A stretch of 64,000 bases of DNA from Jannaschia faecimaris (GTDB taxonomy: Bacteria > Pseudomonadota > Alphaproteobacteria > Rhodobacterales > Rhodobacteraceae). The position numbers and the translations under genes are program-made. Under the pieces are notes generated by a model. The model was not told the origin of the DNA. It did no database searches and saw only the letters and a list, made by a program, of their open reading frames with translations. The stretch is from NCBI RefSeq assembly GCF_900107415.1, contig NZ_FNPX01000003.1:124001-188000 (forward strand), in the 5' to 3' direction. Shown piece after piece: positions 24,040 through 33,078 of this stretch (its first letter is position 1; each line of letters begins with the position of its first letter).

Positions 24040-25146
24040 TCAAGCGGCCTTCTTTGAACTTTTCGTTTTCGGGTTTGCGGCGTGCGTCTGGGTCCACGCC
24101 ACATCGTCTTGGGTGAAGCGCGGCGCGGCGATTTGAACGAAGTCGCGGTTGGCCTCGATCAGGGCCAGGTTTGGTGGTCGTGTCAGCAGCATCTTTGCAA
24201 AGCCGCCAAGTGCTCCCAAAGTGCGCGCGGCACTGCGCCCAAGATCGCTGCGGGCGGCAATTGTGCGGCGCACGATGCTCGTGAAATCCTCGGGTGCCTG
24301 TCCGCCGATTTCGGCCACCACATCGGTCGGCGCATTCACCGCAAAAGCACCGCGCCGATACTCGTCGGCGTAAATAGCCAGTTGCGATACCGCAGCTTCG
24401 GAGTAGTTCGACGGCGGCATGGCCTTAAGCGCCTTTAGCATCATCTTTTCAGATATTTCGCGGTAACTGACTCGTCTTCCCAATGCTCGCCCCATTGCCG
24501 CGGCAATGTCATTTGGTGACAAAAGTGCCGGACCCGTGGGGCGATAGGAGTTGCCCGCGTGTGTTTCGGGGTCGATCAGTGCCGCGACCGCGACCCGGGC
24601 AATGTCCTCGTTGGACGGGGGGGCGTTTTTCTTGATCTCGCCGTTGCCAAGGGGCATCGCCAGAAGGCCGAGATGCGCGGCCATATCAAGGACCATCAGG
24701 TAATTGTCGGCGAACCAGCCGGGGATGACTGTCGTGACGGACATTTCGGCGCGCATTCCGATCAGGACGTCGCTGATGTAGACTTCGCGTGTGAAGAGCG
24801 AGGGGTGATCGACACTGGAAAGCCATTGCCCCAGCGTGACGACGTGTTCCAACTTCGCATCGTATGCGGCCGCCGTGAAAGCCGCGTTGAAGTGCAATCC
24901 ATTTGGCGCGGTCGGGGCACATTGATAGGCCCGCTGCACGCCTTTCATCGCCGCGCGCAGATCGGAAAGAGAATACTGGTTGCCCACGAAGATGTCGGCT
25001 CCCGCACTCTTCAACAAGTCTGCGCGGTGATCCTGGCGGCGCACGAAGGCACGCACGCGGGCACCTTTTTCAAGTAATTGAAGCGTCACCCGCATGCCGG
25101 TTTTACCGCCTGCGCTGGTGACGAGAATTTTGGGGAGTGTTGACAT
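24040..25146 (-). CDS. NmrA-like NAD(P)-binding protein
   Basis: 368 residues. The N-terminal Rossmann loop ILVTSAGGKTGMRVTLQLL is a GxxGxxG variant of the atypical short-chain dehydrogenase/NmrA group. LKSAGADIFVGNQYSLSDLRAAM and VIPGWFADNYLMVL are typical NmrA segments. There is no canonical YxxxK pair, so it may be a redox sensor or quinone/NAD(P)-binding protein. The last 60 or so residues are basic and unusual. It is first in a two-gene unit divergent from an HxlR regulator, an arrangement common for electrophile- or quinone-response pairs. Confidence 0.85.
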   Translation of the reverse strand: MSTLPKILVTSAGGKTGMRVTLQLLEKGARVRAFVRRQDHRADLLKSAGADIFVGNQYSLSDLRAAMKGVQRAYQCAPTAPNGLHFNAAFTAAAYDAKLEHVVTLGQWLSSVDHPSLFTREVYISDVLIGMRAEMSVTTVIPGWFADNYLMVLDMAAHLGLLAMPLGNGEIKKNAPPSNEDIARVAVAALIDPETHAGNSYRPTGPALLSPNDIAAAMGRALGRRVSYREISEKMMLKALKAMPPSNYSEAAVSQLAIYADEYRRGAFAVNAPTDVVAEIGGQAPEDFTSIVRRTIAARSDLGRSAARTLGALGGFAKMLLTRPPNLALIEANRDFVQIAAPRFTQDDVAWTQTHAANPKTKSSKKAA

Positions 25147-25190
25147 GGAAAGACCTCTGGCTCATCGCTCCATTGGATATTTAAAGTGGA

Positions 25191-25209
25191 TACTTTATAT
25201 TATAAAGTA
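25191..25209. promoter_or_regulatory. Perfect 19-base palindrome, candidate HxlR operator
   Basis: TACTTTATA-T-TATAAAGTA is perfectly symmetric about base 25200 and sits in an AT-rich 82-base gap between the divergent NmrA-like and HxlR genes, 19 bases before the HxlR ATG. A partial half-site (TTTAAAGT) lies about ten bases to its left. The AT-rich block contrasts sharply with the GC-rich surroundings. Confidence 0.7.
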
Positions 25210-25228
25210 AAAATATTGTGAGGTTCTG

Positions 25229-25891
25229 ATGGCGAAGCCGCGTAGTTATGGACTGCTGTGCCCGATTGCGCGCGGGCTGGATCGCATCGGGGATCGGTGG
25301 ACATTGCTGATCCTGAGGGATTTGCTTGCCGGGCCAGCCCGTTTCACGGACCTGCAAAAGGGACTGACCGGGATTGCCGCGAACCTGCTCACCGATCGTC
25401 TGGCCAAGCTGTTGGCCGACGGGCTGGTGGCCAAGGTTGAGGGCGCGCATGGCGCGATGCTCTACGAACTGACGGACCGCGGGGCGGCCACGCGCGACAT
25501 CATCTTCGAATTGGCGATCTTCGGTGCCGGCTTCGACCCGGAAGGGGATATAGTAGCCCCCGGTAATCTACGGACGGTGGCCGTGACCCTGGGAACGGCC
25601 TGCCAGCGCGTTGTCACAGCAGCATATGATTTCGAGGCTGCGATCGTCATCAATGGAGAGCAGATGACCCTGAAGGCTAGAAATGGTCGGGCGGAGATGC
25701 TTTATCGCGCTTCGACAGCACCGGATGTCAGCCTCGAAACGTCCTACGATGCGCTGCTCAAGGTCTCCGAGGGGGAGTTGGACCTGACCGCGTTTGTTAC
25801 GGACCGTTGCCTGGTGAACGTCCGGACGCCGGGCAAGGATACGGAAATGTTCGCATTGCTGACCTCGGCCATAGGTGAGTTCAGCGGTTGA
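25229..25891 (+). CDS. HxlR family transcriptional regulator with SCP2-like C-terminus
   Basis: 220 residues. Residues about 8-95 are the HxlR winged helix: CPIARGLDRIGDRWTLLIL, then RFTDLQKGLTGIAANLLTDRL and GLVAKVEG. The C-terminal ~110 residues resemble the sterol-carrier-like domain found in longer HxlR proteins and may bind a hydrophobic ligand. The Cys at position 11 matches the redox- or electrophile-sensing Cys of HypR/YodB-type members. It probably controls the divergent NmrA-DUF1330 pair and itself through the palindrome between them. Confidence 0.88.
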   Translation: MAKPRSYGLLCPIARGLDRIGDRWTLLILRDLLAGPARFTDLQKGLTGIAANLLTDRLAKLLADGLVAKVEGAHGAMLYELTDRGAATRDIIFELAIFGAGFDPEGDIVAPGNLRTVAVTLGTACQRVVTAAYDFEAAIVINGEQMTLKARNGRAEMLYRASTAPDVSLETSYDALLKVSEGELDLTAFVTDRCLVNVRTPGKDTEMFALLTSAIGEFSG

Positions 25892-26097
25892 GGCGCACCC
25901 TCCGGCGCGGCTCTTTCGCGACCGATGGAGGATGACGCCAGGGGCCTTTTTGCGCTGGCCTTCCGGGCACCTCCAAGGTCTGCCTGTATCCTCCGGGAGA
26001 TGAACCAATCGCGTCGCGGACTGCCTTGGTGCGGGTCGGTTGAAATTCACCCCGTTCGCCGCATCTTGCCCGTAAGACGTTACCTTTAAGGATCAAA

Positions 26098-26775
26098 ATG
26101 CGCCATATCGCTCTTCTGCCGCTTGTCCTGTCCGCCTGCGTCAGCGCCGGATCCCCGCCCTCCGACACGTCGATTCTCGCCATAGGCGACAGCGTCATGG
26201 CTTGGAATGGCGCTCAGGGTATCCCCGAAGCGGTTCAGGCGCAGCTTGGTCGCCCCGTCTTGGATGAGGCGCAATCGGCGGCGCATTTGACCCATCCGAA
26301 TGGCGTGGCGGGCGCGCTGGGTTTCGACATTACCGAGCAATTCGCCGGGGACGGATGGGATTGGGTGATCCTTACCGGCGGCGGCAATGACCTGCGCGGA
26401 AACTGTCGCACGGCGGCGGAAGCAGACATCCTGAACGGGCTGATTTCGCCCGGCTTGGGGGGTGATATCCCCGATCTGATCGACCGTATCAGGTCGACGG
26501 GTGCAAAGGTTGCCTTTGTCGGTTATTACGATGGGGCCGATGCCGCCTCTACCGGGTTCACGCCCTGCCAAGGAGCATTCGACACGATCAACGCCCGCAT
26601 GACGCAATTGGCCGCGCGGGATGCCGGTCTGTTGTTCTTCGACTCGGGAACCGTAATCGATACGGCGGACCGGAGCCTGTATTTCCGCGACCTGATTCAC
26701 CCCAGCCCGCGGGGCAGCGCCGTCATCGGCGAAAATCTGGCACGTGCGATGCAGGAATTCGAACGTGCCTCTTGA
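26098..26775 (+). CDS. SGNH/GDSL hydrolase lipoprotein
   Basis: 225 residues. A short signal with lipobox LSAC (Cys at about residue 14) predicts a lipoprotein. SGNH blocks are visible: AIGDSVMAW (nucleophile Ser), the Gly in the LGFDIT region, TGGGNDLRG (Asn), and DLIHPSPRG (Asp-x-x-His). The family includes esterases, lipases and acyl-group or glycan deacetylases; the substrate is unknown. The ATG at 26098 stands right before the signal. A perfect CCTCCAG-TGA-CTGGAGG hairpin follows the stop. Confidence 0.85.
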   Translation: MRHIALLPLVLSACVSAGSPPSDTSILAIGDSVMAWNGAQGIPEAVQAQLGRPVLDEAQSAAHLTHPNGVAGALGFDITEQFAGDGWDWVILTGGGNDLRGNCRTAAEADILNGLISPGLGGDIPDLIDRIRSTGAKVAFVGYYDGADAASTGFTPCQGAFDTINARMTQLAARDAGLLFFDSGTVIDTADRSLYFRDLIHPSPRGSAVIGENLARAMQEFERAS

Positions 26776-26776
26776 C

Positions 26777-26793
26777 CCTCCAGTGACTGGAGG
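26777..26793 (+). terminator. Hairpin after the SGNH gene
   Basis: CCTCCAG TGA CTGGAGG is a perfect seven-pair stem with a three-base loop starting two bases after the stop. There is no clear T tract, so it may instead stabilise the transcript end. Confidence 0.45.
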
Positions 26794-26870
26794 CCCTATC
26801 TCCCCATCACGACACCGTTCTGCGGCTTGTGCGCGTGCGGTGAAGGTGTCGCAGACATTGTAAAAACACG

Positions 26871-26890
26871 CGGCAGCGCAACCGCTGCCG
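26871..26890 (+). promoter_or_regulatory. Hairpin abutting the ribosome site of the glutaredoxin-MauE gene
   Basis: CGGCAGCG CAAC CGCTGCCG is a perfect eight-pair stem with a four-base loop. Its last base is directly followed by GAAAGGA, the ribosome site for the gene at 26904. Such placement could tune initiation or mark an attenuator or processing site. Confidence 0.5.
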
Positions 26891-26903
26891 GAAAGGACGA
26901 CCG

Positions 26904-27641
26904 ATGACCAAAACAGCCACGCTGCACCGCATGGTGATGGAAAAGCACACTTGCCCCCACGGCCTGAAGGCCAAGGCCCTTTTGGAGCGCAAGGGATACA
27001 AGGTCGAAGACCGTCAGCTGGTGGACCGAGCGCAAATCGATGCACGCAAGGCCGAGATGGGGGTGGATAAGTTCCCTCAGGCGTTCATCGAAGGCGAGCG
27101 GATCGGCGGCTTTGACGACCTGAAGCGCCATTTCGGCCAGACGGTTCGCGATCCGAATGCGACCACATATCGCCCGGTCCTGATGATCTTTGCCGTATCC
27201 TTCCTGATCGCGATGGCGATCAGCTGGCGCGTGGACGGTGTGCTGTTGCAGGGGCAGGTGGTTCCGTGGTTCGTGGCGACCGCAATGTGTTTCCTCGGCG
27301 CGCAGAAACTGCAGGATGTCGACAAGTTCGCGACCATGTTCCTCAACTACGATCTGCTGGCGAAACGCTGGATTCGCTATGGCTACATCTACCCCTTTGT
27401 CGAGACGGGCGCGGGCGTGCTCATGATCGCGGGGCTCCTGCATTGGCTGGCCGTGCCTGCGATGCTGTTCATCGGAACTGTCGGCGCGGTATCGGTGTTC
27501 AAGGCCGTCTACATTGACAGGCGGGAACTGAAATGCGCTTGCGTCGGCGGCGGATCAAACGTGCCGCTCGGGTTCGTGTCCCTGACTGAAAACCTGGCGA
27601 TGATGGCGCTGGGGCTGTGGGGGGTGACGCAGCTGGTCTGA
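26904..27641 (+). CDS. Glutaredoxin-MauE fusion membrane protein
   Basis: 245 residues. Residues 1 to about 85 are a glutaredoxin-like domain with the motif CPHG at 17-20, so only one of the two usual active-site Cys is present. KFPQAFIEGERIGGFDDL is the cis-Pro/GSH-binding region. From about 90 four hydrophobic helices follow, in the style of MauE/DoxX redox-associated membrane proteins. The end carries LKCACVGGGSNVPLGFVSLTEN with a Cys-x-Cys. It probably moves thiol electrons at the inner membrane. A hairpin abuts its ribosome site. Confidence 0.87.
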   Translation: MTKTATLHRMVMEKHTCPHGLKAKALLERKGYKVEDRQLVDRAQIDARKAEMGVDKFPQAFIEGERIGGFDDLKRHFGQTVRDPNATTYRPVLMIFAVSFLIAMAISWRVDGVLLQGQVVPWFVATAMCFLGAQKLQDVDKFATMFLNYDLLAKRWIRYGYIYPFVETGAGVLMIAGLLHWLAVPAMLFIGTVGAVSVFKAVYIDRRELKCACVGGGSNVPLGFVSLTENLAMMALGLWGVTQLV

Positions 27642-27698
27642 CGGTTGCGCGCGGGGCCTGCCCGGGCTACCTAGCCACCGTTCTGATAGGGGCACGAC

Positions 27699-28763
27699 AT
27701 GGACGACCTTCGCGACAAGTACCTGGGCCAGATCACCGCCGCCGGTGATGAAGCCGCGCTGGAAGCCGTGCGCCTGGCCGCGGTCGGCAAGAAGGGCGAG
27801 GTCGCGCTGAAGATGCGCGAGTTGGGCAAGATGACACCCGAGGAGCGGCAGCAGGCTGGCCCCGCGCTCAACGCCCTGAAGGAGGAGATCAACTCCGCGA
27901 TCGCTGCCCGCAAGGCAGGGCTTGAGGATGCCGCGCTGGACGAGCGGTTGCGCAATGAGTGGCTGGACGTCACCCTGCCGACCCGTGCACGTCGCCAAGG
28001 GACGATTCACCCCGTCAGCCAGGTTACCGAAGAAGTCACAGCGATCTTCGCCGATTTGGGTTTTACCGTGGCCGAAGGTCCGCAGATCGAGACGGATTGG
28101 TATAATTTCGATGCCCTGAACATTCCCGGTCACCACCCCGCGCGGGCCGAGATGGACACGTTCTACATGGCCCGTGGCGAAGGCGATGATCGCCCGCCGC
28201 ACGTGTTGCGCACGCACACCAGCCCGGTTCAGATACGCTCGATGGAAAAATCCGGTGCGCCAACGCGCATCATCTGTCCCGGTCGCGTCTACCGTGCCGA
28301 CTACGACCAGACGCATACGCCGATGTTCCACCAGGTCGAGGGGCTGGCCATCGACACCGACATCTCCATGGCGAACCTGAAGTGGGTTTTGGAAGAATTC
28401 TGTCGCGCCTTTTTCGAGATAGACGAGATCGAACTGCGATTCCGCGCAAGCCACTTCCCCTTCACCGAGCCGTCGGCCGAAGTGGACATCCGGTGCAGCT
28501 GGGAAGGCGGTACCTTGAAGCTGGGAGAGGGCGACGACTGGATGGAGATTTTGGGCTCCGGTATGGTGCACCCCAAGGTCTTGGCCGCGGGCGGGATTGA
28601 CCCAGAGGTGTACCAGGGATTCGCCTTCGGCATCGGAATCGACCGACTTGCGATGCTGAAATACGGCATCCCCGACTTGCGGGCCTTCTTCGACAGCGAC
28701 CTGCGCTGGTTGCGGCACTATGGGTTTTCGGCGCTGCATGCCCCTGCGCGTCACGTGGGTTAA
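27699..28763 (+). CDS. pheS: Phenylalanine-tRNA ligase alpha subunit
   Basis: 354 residues. An N-terminal coiled-coil tRNA-binding part (1 to about 90) is followed by the class II core: [17 protein letters not shown], motif 2 [20 protein letters not shown], and motif 3 [20 protein letters not shown]. It charges tRNA-Phe as an alpha2-beta2 enzyme with PheT. No pheT follows within the window. It is also about 4.3 kb from rplT, although these genes are contiguous in many bacteria. Confidence 0.97.
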   Translation: MDDLRDKYLGQITAAGDEAALEAVRLAAVGKKGEVALKMRELGKMTPEERQQAGPALNALKEEINSAIAARKAGLEDAALDERLRNEWLDVTLPTRARRQGTIHPVSQVTEEVTAIFADLGFTVAEGPQIETDWYNFDALNIPGHHPARAEMDTFYMARGEGDDRPPHVLRTHTSPVQIRSMEKSGAPTRIICPGRVYRADYDQTHTPMFHQVEGLAIDTDISMANLKWVLEEFCRAFFEIDEIELRFRASHFPFTEPSAEVDIRCSWEGGTLKLGEGDDWMEILGSGMVHPKVLAAGGIDPEVYQGFAFGIGIDRLAMLKYGIPDLRAFFDSDLRWLRHYGFSALHAPARHVG

Positions 28764-28821
28764 CCGTCTGGAAAGCATGGACTGATACATCCTCTGGCAA
28801 TGAGTCGAGAGGATATCGCCG

Positions 28822-29538
28822 GTGAATACAACTTTGCGTGCCAGGCCCGCGATCGCAGGCAAGACTTCCACTGATGGGAAACTGCCCGAAATACTTCGCA
28901 TTATTGGCCGGTGCCGTGGGTTCGCGCTCAATGCGGGGATGTTGGCCGTGCTCGTGACGACAGCCAGCGATGAAACGGAGCGCGCCGCTTTGGTCGAAGA
29001 GTTCCTCGGCACCCGCGCCAAATATGTCGCCGCTATGACCGAGATCAATCAGCTCGGGGCATTCCTAAAAGACATCAAGGAGATCGCTCGACAAAGACGG
29101 ATTCTGTTTGGCTTCGGGAGAACGTTGGCCGAGTTACCCGACGACCGCGTGGATCTTACGCGAGCGGAGGCGGCAAAGCTGGCCTGTCGTGCGCGGCACG
29201 AAGTATTTCCGGATATTGTCGCGATCATTGAGCATTTGGGAGAACTGGAAAACGTGGAAACGGAAGCGCATCTTGCCCGCGCCGCTGAGAAGGCAGCTTT
29301 GGTAGACGGCATGTTAACCGAAATGGGGCGGATTGGGCGAATGATCGGCCTGATCTCCATCAATGCCTCGGTCGAGGCGGCTCGCGCTGGCGGCGAGTCA
29401 GGGCGATCATTCCAGGTTATCGCAGAAGAGGTCCGTAGCCTGGCCCGACAATCGTCAGAGGTTTTGCAACGGATGAAGAACCGCATGGCAGAAGACGAAG
29501 CAGCCGATCGCCTGCGACGGAGCCGAACCTTCACCTAG
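28822..29538 (+). CDS. Soluble chemoreceptor-like protein with short signalling tip
   Basis: 238 residues, no membrane helix. The last ~70 residues carry the highly conserved receptor hairpin tip (MIGLISINASVEAARAGGE, then GRSFQVIAEEVRSLARQSSEV), which contacts CheA/CheW. The preceding ~170 residues are mostly helical and hold no HAMP or known sensor domain. The returning helix after the tip is cut to about 20 residues, much shorter than a full MCP domain. The GTG at 28822 follows GAGAGGA. It may be a cytoplasmic receptor or adaptor. It overlaps the convergent transglycosylase gene by four bases. Confidence 0.78.
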   Translation: MNTTLRARPAIAGKTSTDGKLPEILRIIGRCRGFALNAGMLAVLVTTASDETERAALVEEFLGTRAKYVAAMTEINQLGAFLKDIKEIARQRRILFGFGRTLAELPDDRVDLTRAEAAKLACRARHEVFPDIVAIIEHLGELENVETEAHLARAAEKAALVDGMLTEMGRIGRMIGLISINASVEAARAGGESGRSFQVIAEEVRSLARQSSEVLQRMKNRMAEDEAADRLRRSRTFT

Positions 29539-30773
29539 GGCTGCACACCCTCCGTGACAGCCCGCAGCCGCGTCAAGAGGCGTGGACTGGCATAGCCATC
29601 GGGTTTCAGTGCCAGCGACGCCTGCCAGCGCTGGATCGCGTCCAGGGTGTCTGGCCCGATCTTCGCGTCAATCTTCAGCGGGTCGAAGCCGGCCTCGCGC
29701 AAGCGCAATTGCAGGTCGATCCGCTCATCAAATGTCAGCGCCCGATCCTGACGGGGCCAACCTGATAAGATCGGTGGTCCGCCCGCAAGCCGATCGGCCA
29801 GGTGCCCGACGGCGATCACGTATGCATCCGCCGTGTTATAGGTCTCGATTACGCGAAAGTTTGAAAAGGTGAGAAATGCTGCTCCTTCATGGCCGGCTGG
29901 CACACGGATGGACGCCGGGCCAGCATCGGGCAGCGGCATTCCGCTGGCACTTCGCACCTCAAGCGCCGCCCACTCTGCCGGCATTTTCTCGACCTGTTCC
30001 CCGGTCAGCAGGTAGTCGAAGTCTCCGGGAAGACGCACTTCAACGCCCCAGGGTTGACCGGCCACCCAGCCGTTCGCCTTCAGATAAGCCGCCGTAGAGG
30101 CCAGCGCGTCGCTCGGGTCGTCGCCCCAGAGATTGCGCTGCCCGTCACCGGTAAAGTCGACGGCATGATCGCGGAAAGATGTTGGCATGAATTGCGTGTG
30201 ACCCGAGGCCCCGGCCCAACTGCCGCGCAACGCGGCGCGCGTGGTATGACCATCATGCAGAATGCGAAGGGCCTCGATCAATTGATCTTCGAAAAAGTCT
30301 GCGCGGCTTGACCCGATAGCGAGCGTGGTCAGGGCGGACAGCGTGGAGATGCGCCCTCGAAATGCGCCGTAGCTGCTCTCCAGACCCCAGATTGCTGCGA
30401 CCACATGGCGGTCGACCCCGAACTGAGTTTCGATCTGGTCCAAGGCGTCGGCATGGCGCGCGACCGCTGCGCGGCCGTTCGCCACGCGCAAGTCGCTGAC
30501 AGCGGTGTCCAGATAGTCCCAGATCGTCTTGGTGAATTCCGACTGGCTTGCATCGCGGCGGATAACGTCGTGCAGGTATTCGACCTCTGCCATTGCCGGA
30601 TCAAAGGTCTCCGCGTCGATTCCCGCGGCCAGAGCCCGAGTCCGGAAATCGCGCACCCAGATGGTCACATCGGCTCCCTGCGCCACCCACGGGCGAACCG
30701 TCGGTCGGGGGCTGAGCTGCTGCGCGGCGGCAGGCAGTGTCAGCAGGATCGCAAGCAAGAGGAAAACGCGCAT
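29535..30773 (-). CDS. Lytic murein transglycosylase, MltB-like, with peptidoglycan-binding domain
   Basis: 412 residues with a signal peptide (MRVFLLLAILLTLPAAA). The SLT-type catalytic domain (about 30-330) has catalytic E132 in GLESSYG, ASGHTQFMPTSF and AAYLKANGW. A C-terminal peptidoglycan-binding domain (about 345-405) has LQLRLREAGFDPLKIDAKIGP and AIQRWQ. It cleaves the MurNAc-GlcNAc bond to give 1,6-anhydro ends in the periplasm. It is the last gene of the long minus-strand run; it starts 32 bases after rnr ends. Confidence 0.94.
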   Translation of the reverse strand: MRVFLLLAILLTLPAAAQQLSPRPTVRPWVAQGADVTIWVRDFRTRALAAGIDAETFDPAMAEVEYLHDVIRRDASQSEFTKTIWDYLDTAVSDLRVANGRAAVARHADALDQIETQFGVDRHVVAAIWGLESSYGAFRGRISTLSALTTLAIGSSRADFFEDQLIEALRILHDGHTTRAALRGSWAGASGHTQFMPTSFRDHAVDFTGDGQRNLWGDDPSDALASTAAYLKANGWVAGQPWGVEVRLPGDFDYLLTGEQVEKMPAEWAALEVRSASGMPLPDAGPASIRVPAGHEGAAFLTFSNFRVIETYNTADAYVIAVGHLADRLAGGPPILSGWPRQDRALTFDERIDLQLRLREAGFDPLKIDAKIGPDTLDAIQRWQASLALKPDGYASPRLLTRLRAVTEGVQP

Positions 30774-30805
30774 GACCCGACTCTAGGGCGTGGTTTCGCG
30801 TGATG

Positions 30806-33049
30806 CTAGCGTCGACGAGGGGCCTTCTTGTATTTGCGCTTCTTCGCCCCTTTGCCCCGCGGTGGACCGCCGCGCGCGGGCTGCACCTTGCGAGGCTCTC
30901 CTTCGATCGAGAGCAACTCCAGGATCAGGCCACCGGTAACCGGCATGGCTTCGGCCAGCCGCACCGTCACCCGTTGGCCCAACCCGATTTCGGTGCCTGT
31001 CGACGTGCCGGTCAGCACCTGTTCATCACGGTCGTAACGAAAATATTCGCTGCCCAGACTGCGCACCGGGATCAGGCCGTCGGCCCCGGTTTCGTTCAGT
31101 CGCACGAAGACCCCGAAGGCCTGTACGCCCGAGATGCGGCCCGCGAATTCCGCGCCCACCTTGTCTGACAGGAAAGCCGCGAGGTAGCGGTCGTTCGTGT
31201 CGCGTTCTGCCACCATCGATCGACGCTCAGCCTCGGAAATCAGCTTGGCGGTGGTTTCGAGCTGTTCGATGTCGGCAGGTGCCAGTCCGTCCCGTTTCGG
31301 GTCAGGATCCCAGCCATGCGCCGTGATCAGGGCCCGGTGCACGATCAGGTCGGCATATCGCCGAATGGGCGATGTGAAATGCGCATAGGAGCGCAGCGCC
31401 AATCCGAAATGCCCCAGGTTGCCAGGCGCGTAATAGGCCTGCGTCATTGCGCGCAGTGTGGACATTGAAATCAGCTCCGACAGCTCGGTGTCGGCCGCCG
31501 CCTGCAGCAGGCGGTTCAAGTTCTCGGTGCGCAGGGTCTGCCCCTTGGGCAGGCTGAACCCGCTGGCCTTGGCGGTTTGGCGCAAACTGTCGATCTTGTC
31601 CTCGCCCGGCTCCTCGTGGATGCGGAACAGAAGGGGGGTGCGCAGGCGTTCCAACTCCTCGGCGGCGGCAACATTGGCGAGGATCATGAACTCCTCGATC
31701 AGGCGGTGGGCATCCATCCGTTCGCGGAACGCGACGGAGGTGACTTTGCCGTCGTCCGAGAGAATGATCTTGCGTTCGGGCAAGTCGAGGGCGAGCGGTT
31801 GCCGCCTGTCGCGTGCGATCTTCAGGGTATCGTAGGCAGCGTAGAGGGGCTTTAGCACGCCCTCAAGAAGCGGAGCTGTCCGATCATTCGGCGCGCCGTC
31901 GATCGCCGCCTGCACCTCTTCGTAGCAGAGGGCCGCGGGTGATTTCATCAACCCGCGCACGAATTTCTGCGCGGTTTTGTGGCCGTCCGCATTGACGGTC
32001 ATGCGCACGGCGATGCAGGCGCGTTCAACCCCTTCGTGCAGCGAGCACAGGTCGCCGGAAAGGGCGTCGGGCAGCATCGGGACGACACGGTCCGGGAAAT
32101 AGGTGGAGTTGCCCCGTTCCCGCGCTTCCCGGTCCAGTGCGGAGCCGGGCGTCACATAGGCCGCCACGTCGGCGATGGCGACCCAGATGACATGCCCGCC
32201 GGGGTTGGCCGGATCGGTGTCGGCCTGTGCGAAGCAGGCGTCGTCATGGTCGCGCGCGTCCGACGGATCGATGGTGATCAGGGGCAGGTCGCGCAGGTCG
32301 GTGCGACCGTCGAGCATCGGCGGCTCCGCGTTCTCGGCCTCCTCGATGGCGTCCAATGGAAACTCGTCACGGATGCCGTGCTGGTGGATTGCGATCAGGC
32401 TGACGGCCTTGGCGGCACCGGGGTCACCCAGCCGCGTGATGATCCGGGCCTTGGGCAGGCCCACGCGCCCCTTGGGGCCGGTTTGCTCGGCTTCAACCAA
32501 CTCGCCGTCGCGCGCGCCGCCCGTGGCTCCGGCGGGAACGATCCATTCGTCCATCACGCCCTTGTCGACCGGCACGATCCGCCCACCCTCGGAGGTGGCG
32601 CGGAACACGCCGAGGACCTTGCGCGGTCCGGTCGATAAACGGCGGATCAACCGGCCTTCGTGGCTGTAATCCTCGCCCTTTACTTCGATCAGGCGCATCA
32701 GCACGCGGTCGCCCTTGGCCAGCGCGGGGTCATCCTTGGCAGGAACGTGCAGGATTCGCGGCTCGGGCGCGTCGCCCTGCCAGTCGTGCGGGGCAAGGAA
32801 CAGATCGCCATCGGCGTCCGGCCCCGTGACCTTGAGTACCGCGACTGGTGGCAGGCGGTTCGGGTCGTCGTAGCTCTTCTTTCGTTTGCTCAGATGTCCC
32901 TCTGCCTCCAACTCGCGCAGAAGGCGCTTCAGGTCGATACGCGCAGCCCCCTTGACCCCGAACGCCTTGGCGATGTCACGCTTGGAGGTCAGGGCGGGAT
33001 TGTCGGCGATCCATTGCAGGATCTGCGGTTTGGTGGGGATCTGGCTCAT
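30806..33049 (-). CDS. rnr: Ribonuclease R
   Basis: 747 residues. The N-terminal helix-turn-helix and cold-shock parts lead to the RNB catalytic domain starting near PLITIDPSDARDHDDACFA (catalytic Asp cluster), then SPIRRYADLIVHRAL. An S1 domain (GRISGVQAFGVFVRLNETGADGL) and a Lys/Arg-rich tail (KGAKKRKYKKAPRRR) finish it. This is a processive 3'-5' exoribonuclease for structured RNA. The basic tail and S1 domain are as in E. coli RNase R. Confidence 0.97.
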   Translation of the reverse strand: MSQIPTKPQILQWIADNPALTSKRDIAKAFGVKGAARIDLKRLLRELEAEGHLSKRKKSYDDPNRLPPVAVLKVTGPDADGDLFLAPHDWQGDAPEPRILHVPAKDDPALAKGDRVLMRLIEVKGEDYSHEGRLIRRLSTGPRKVLGVFRATSEGGRIVPVDKGVMDEWIVPAGATGGARDGELVEAEQTGPKGRVGLPKARIITRLGDPGAAKAVSLIAIHQHGIRDEFPLDAIEEAENAEPPMLDGRTDLRDLPLITIDPSDARDHDDACFAQADTDPANPGGHVIWVAIADVAAYVTPGSALDREARERGNSTYFPDRVVPMLPDALSGDLCSLHEGVERACIAVRMTVNADGHKTAQKFVRGLMKSPAALCYEEVQAAIDGAPNDRTAPLLEGVLKPLYAAYDTLKIARDRRQPLALDLPERKIILSDDGKVTSVAFRERMDAHRLIEEFMILANVAAAEELERLRTPLLFRIHEEPGEDKIDSLRQTAKASGFSLPKGQTLRTENLNRLLQAAADTELSELISMSTLRAMTQAYYAPGNLGHFGLALRSYAHFTSPIRRYADLIVHRALITAHGWDPDPKRDGLAPADIEQLETTAKLISEAERRSMVAERDTNDRYLAAFLSDKVGAEFAGRISGVQAFGVFVRLNETGADGLIPVRSLGSEYFRYDRDEQVLTGTSTGTEIGLGQRVTVRLAEAMPVTGGLILELLSIEGEPRKVQPARGGPPRGKGAKKRKYKKAPRRR

Positions 33050-33078
33050 TCCGGGGCAGCTAGCACGGCACCGGGGGC

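Noticed and set aside
28764-28821. Start of pheT directly after pheS
   Set aside because: The next gene encodes a chemoreceptor-like protein; no PheT features are present on either strand.
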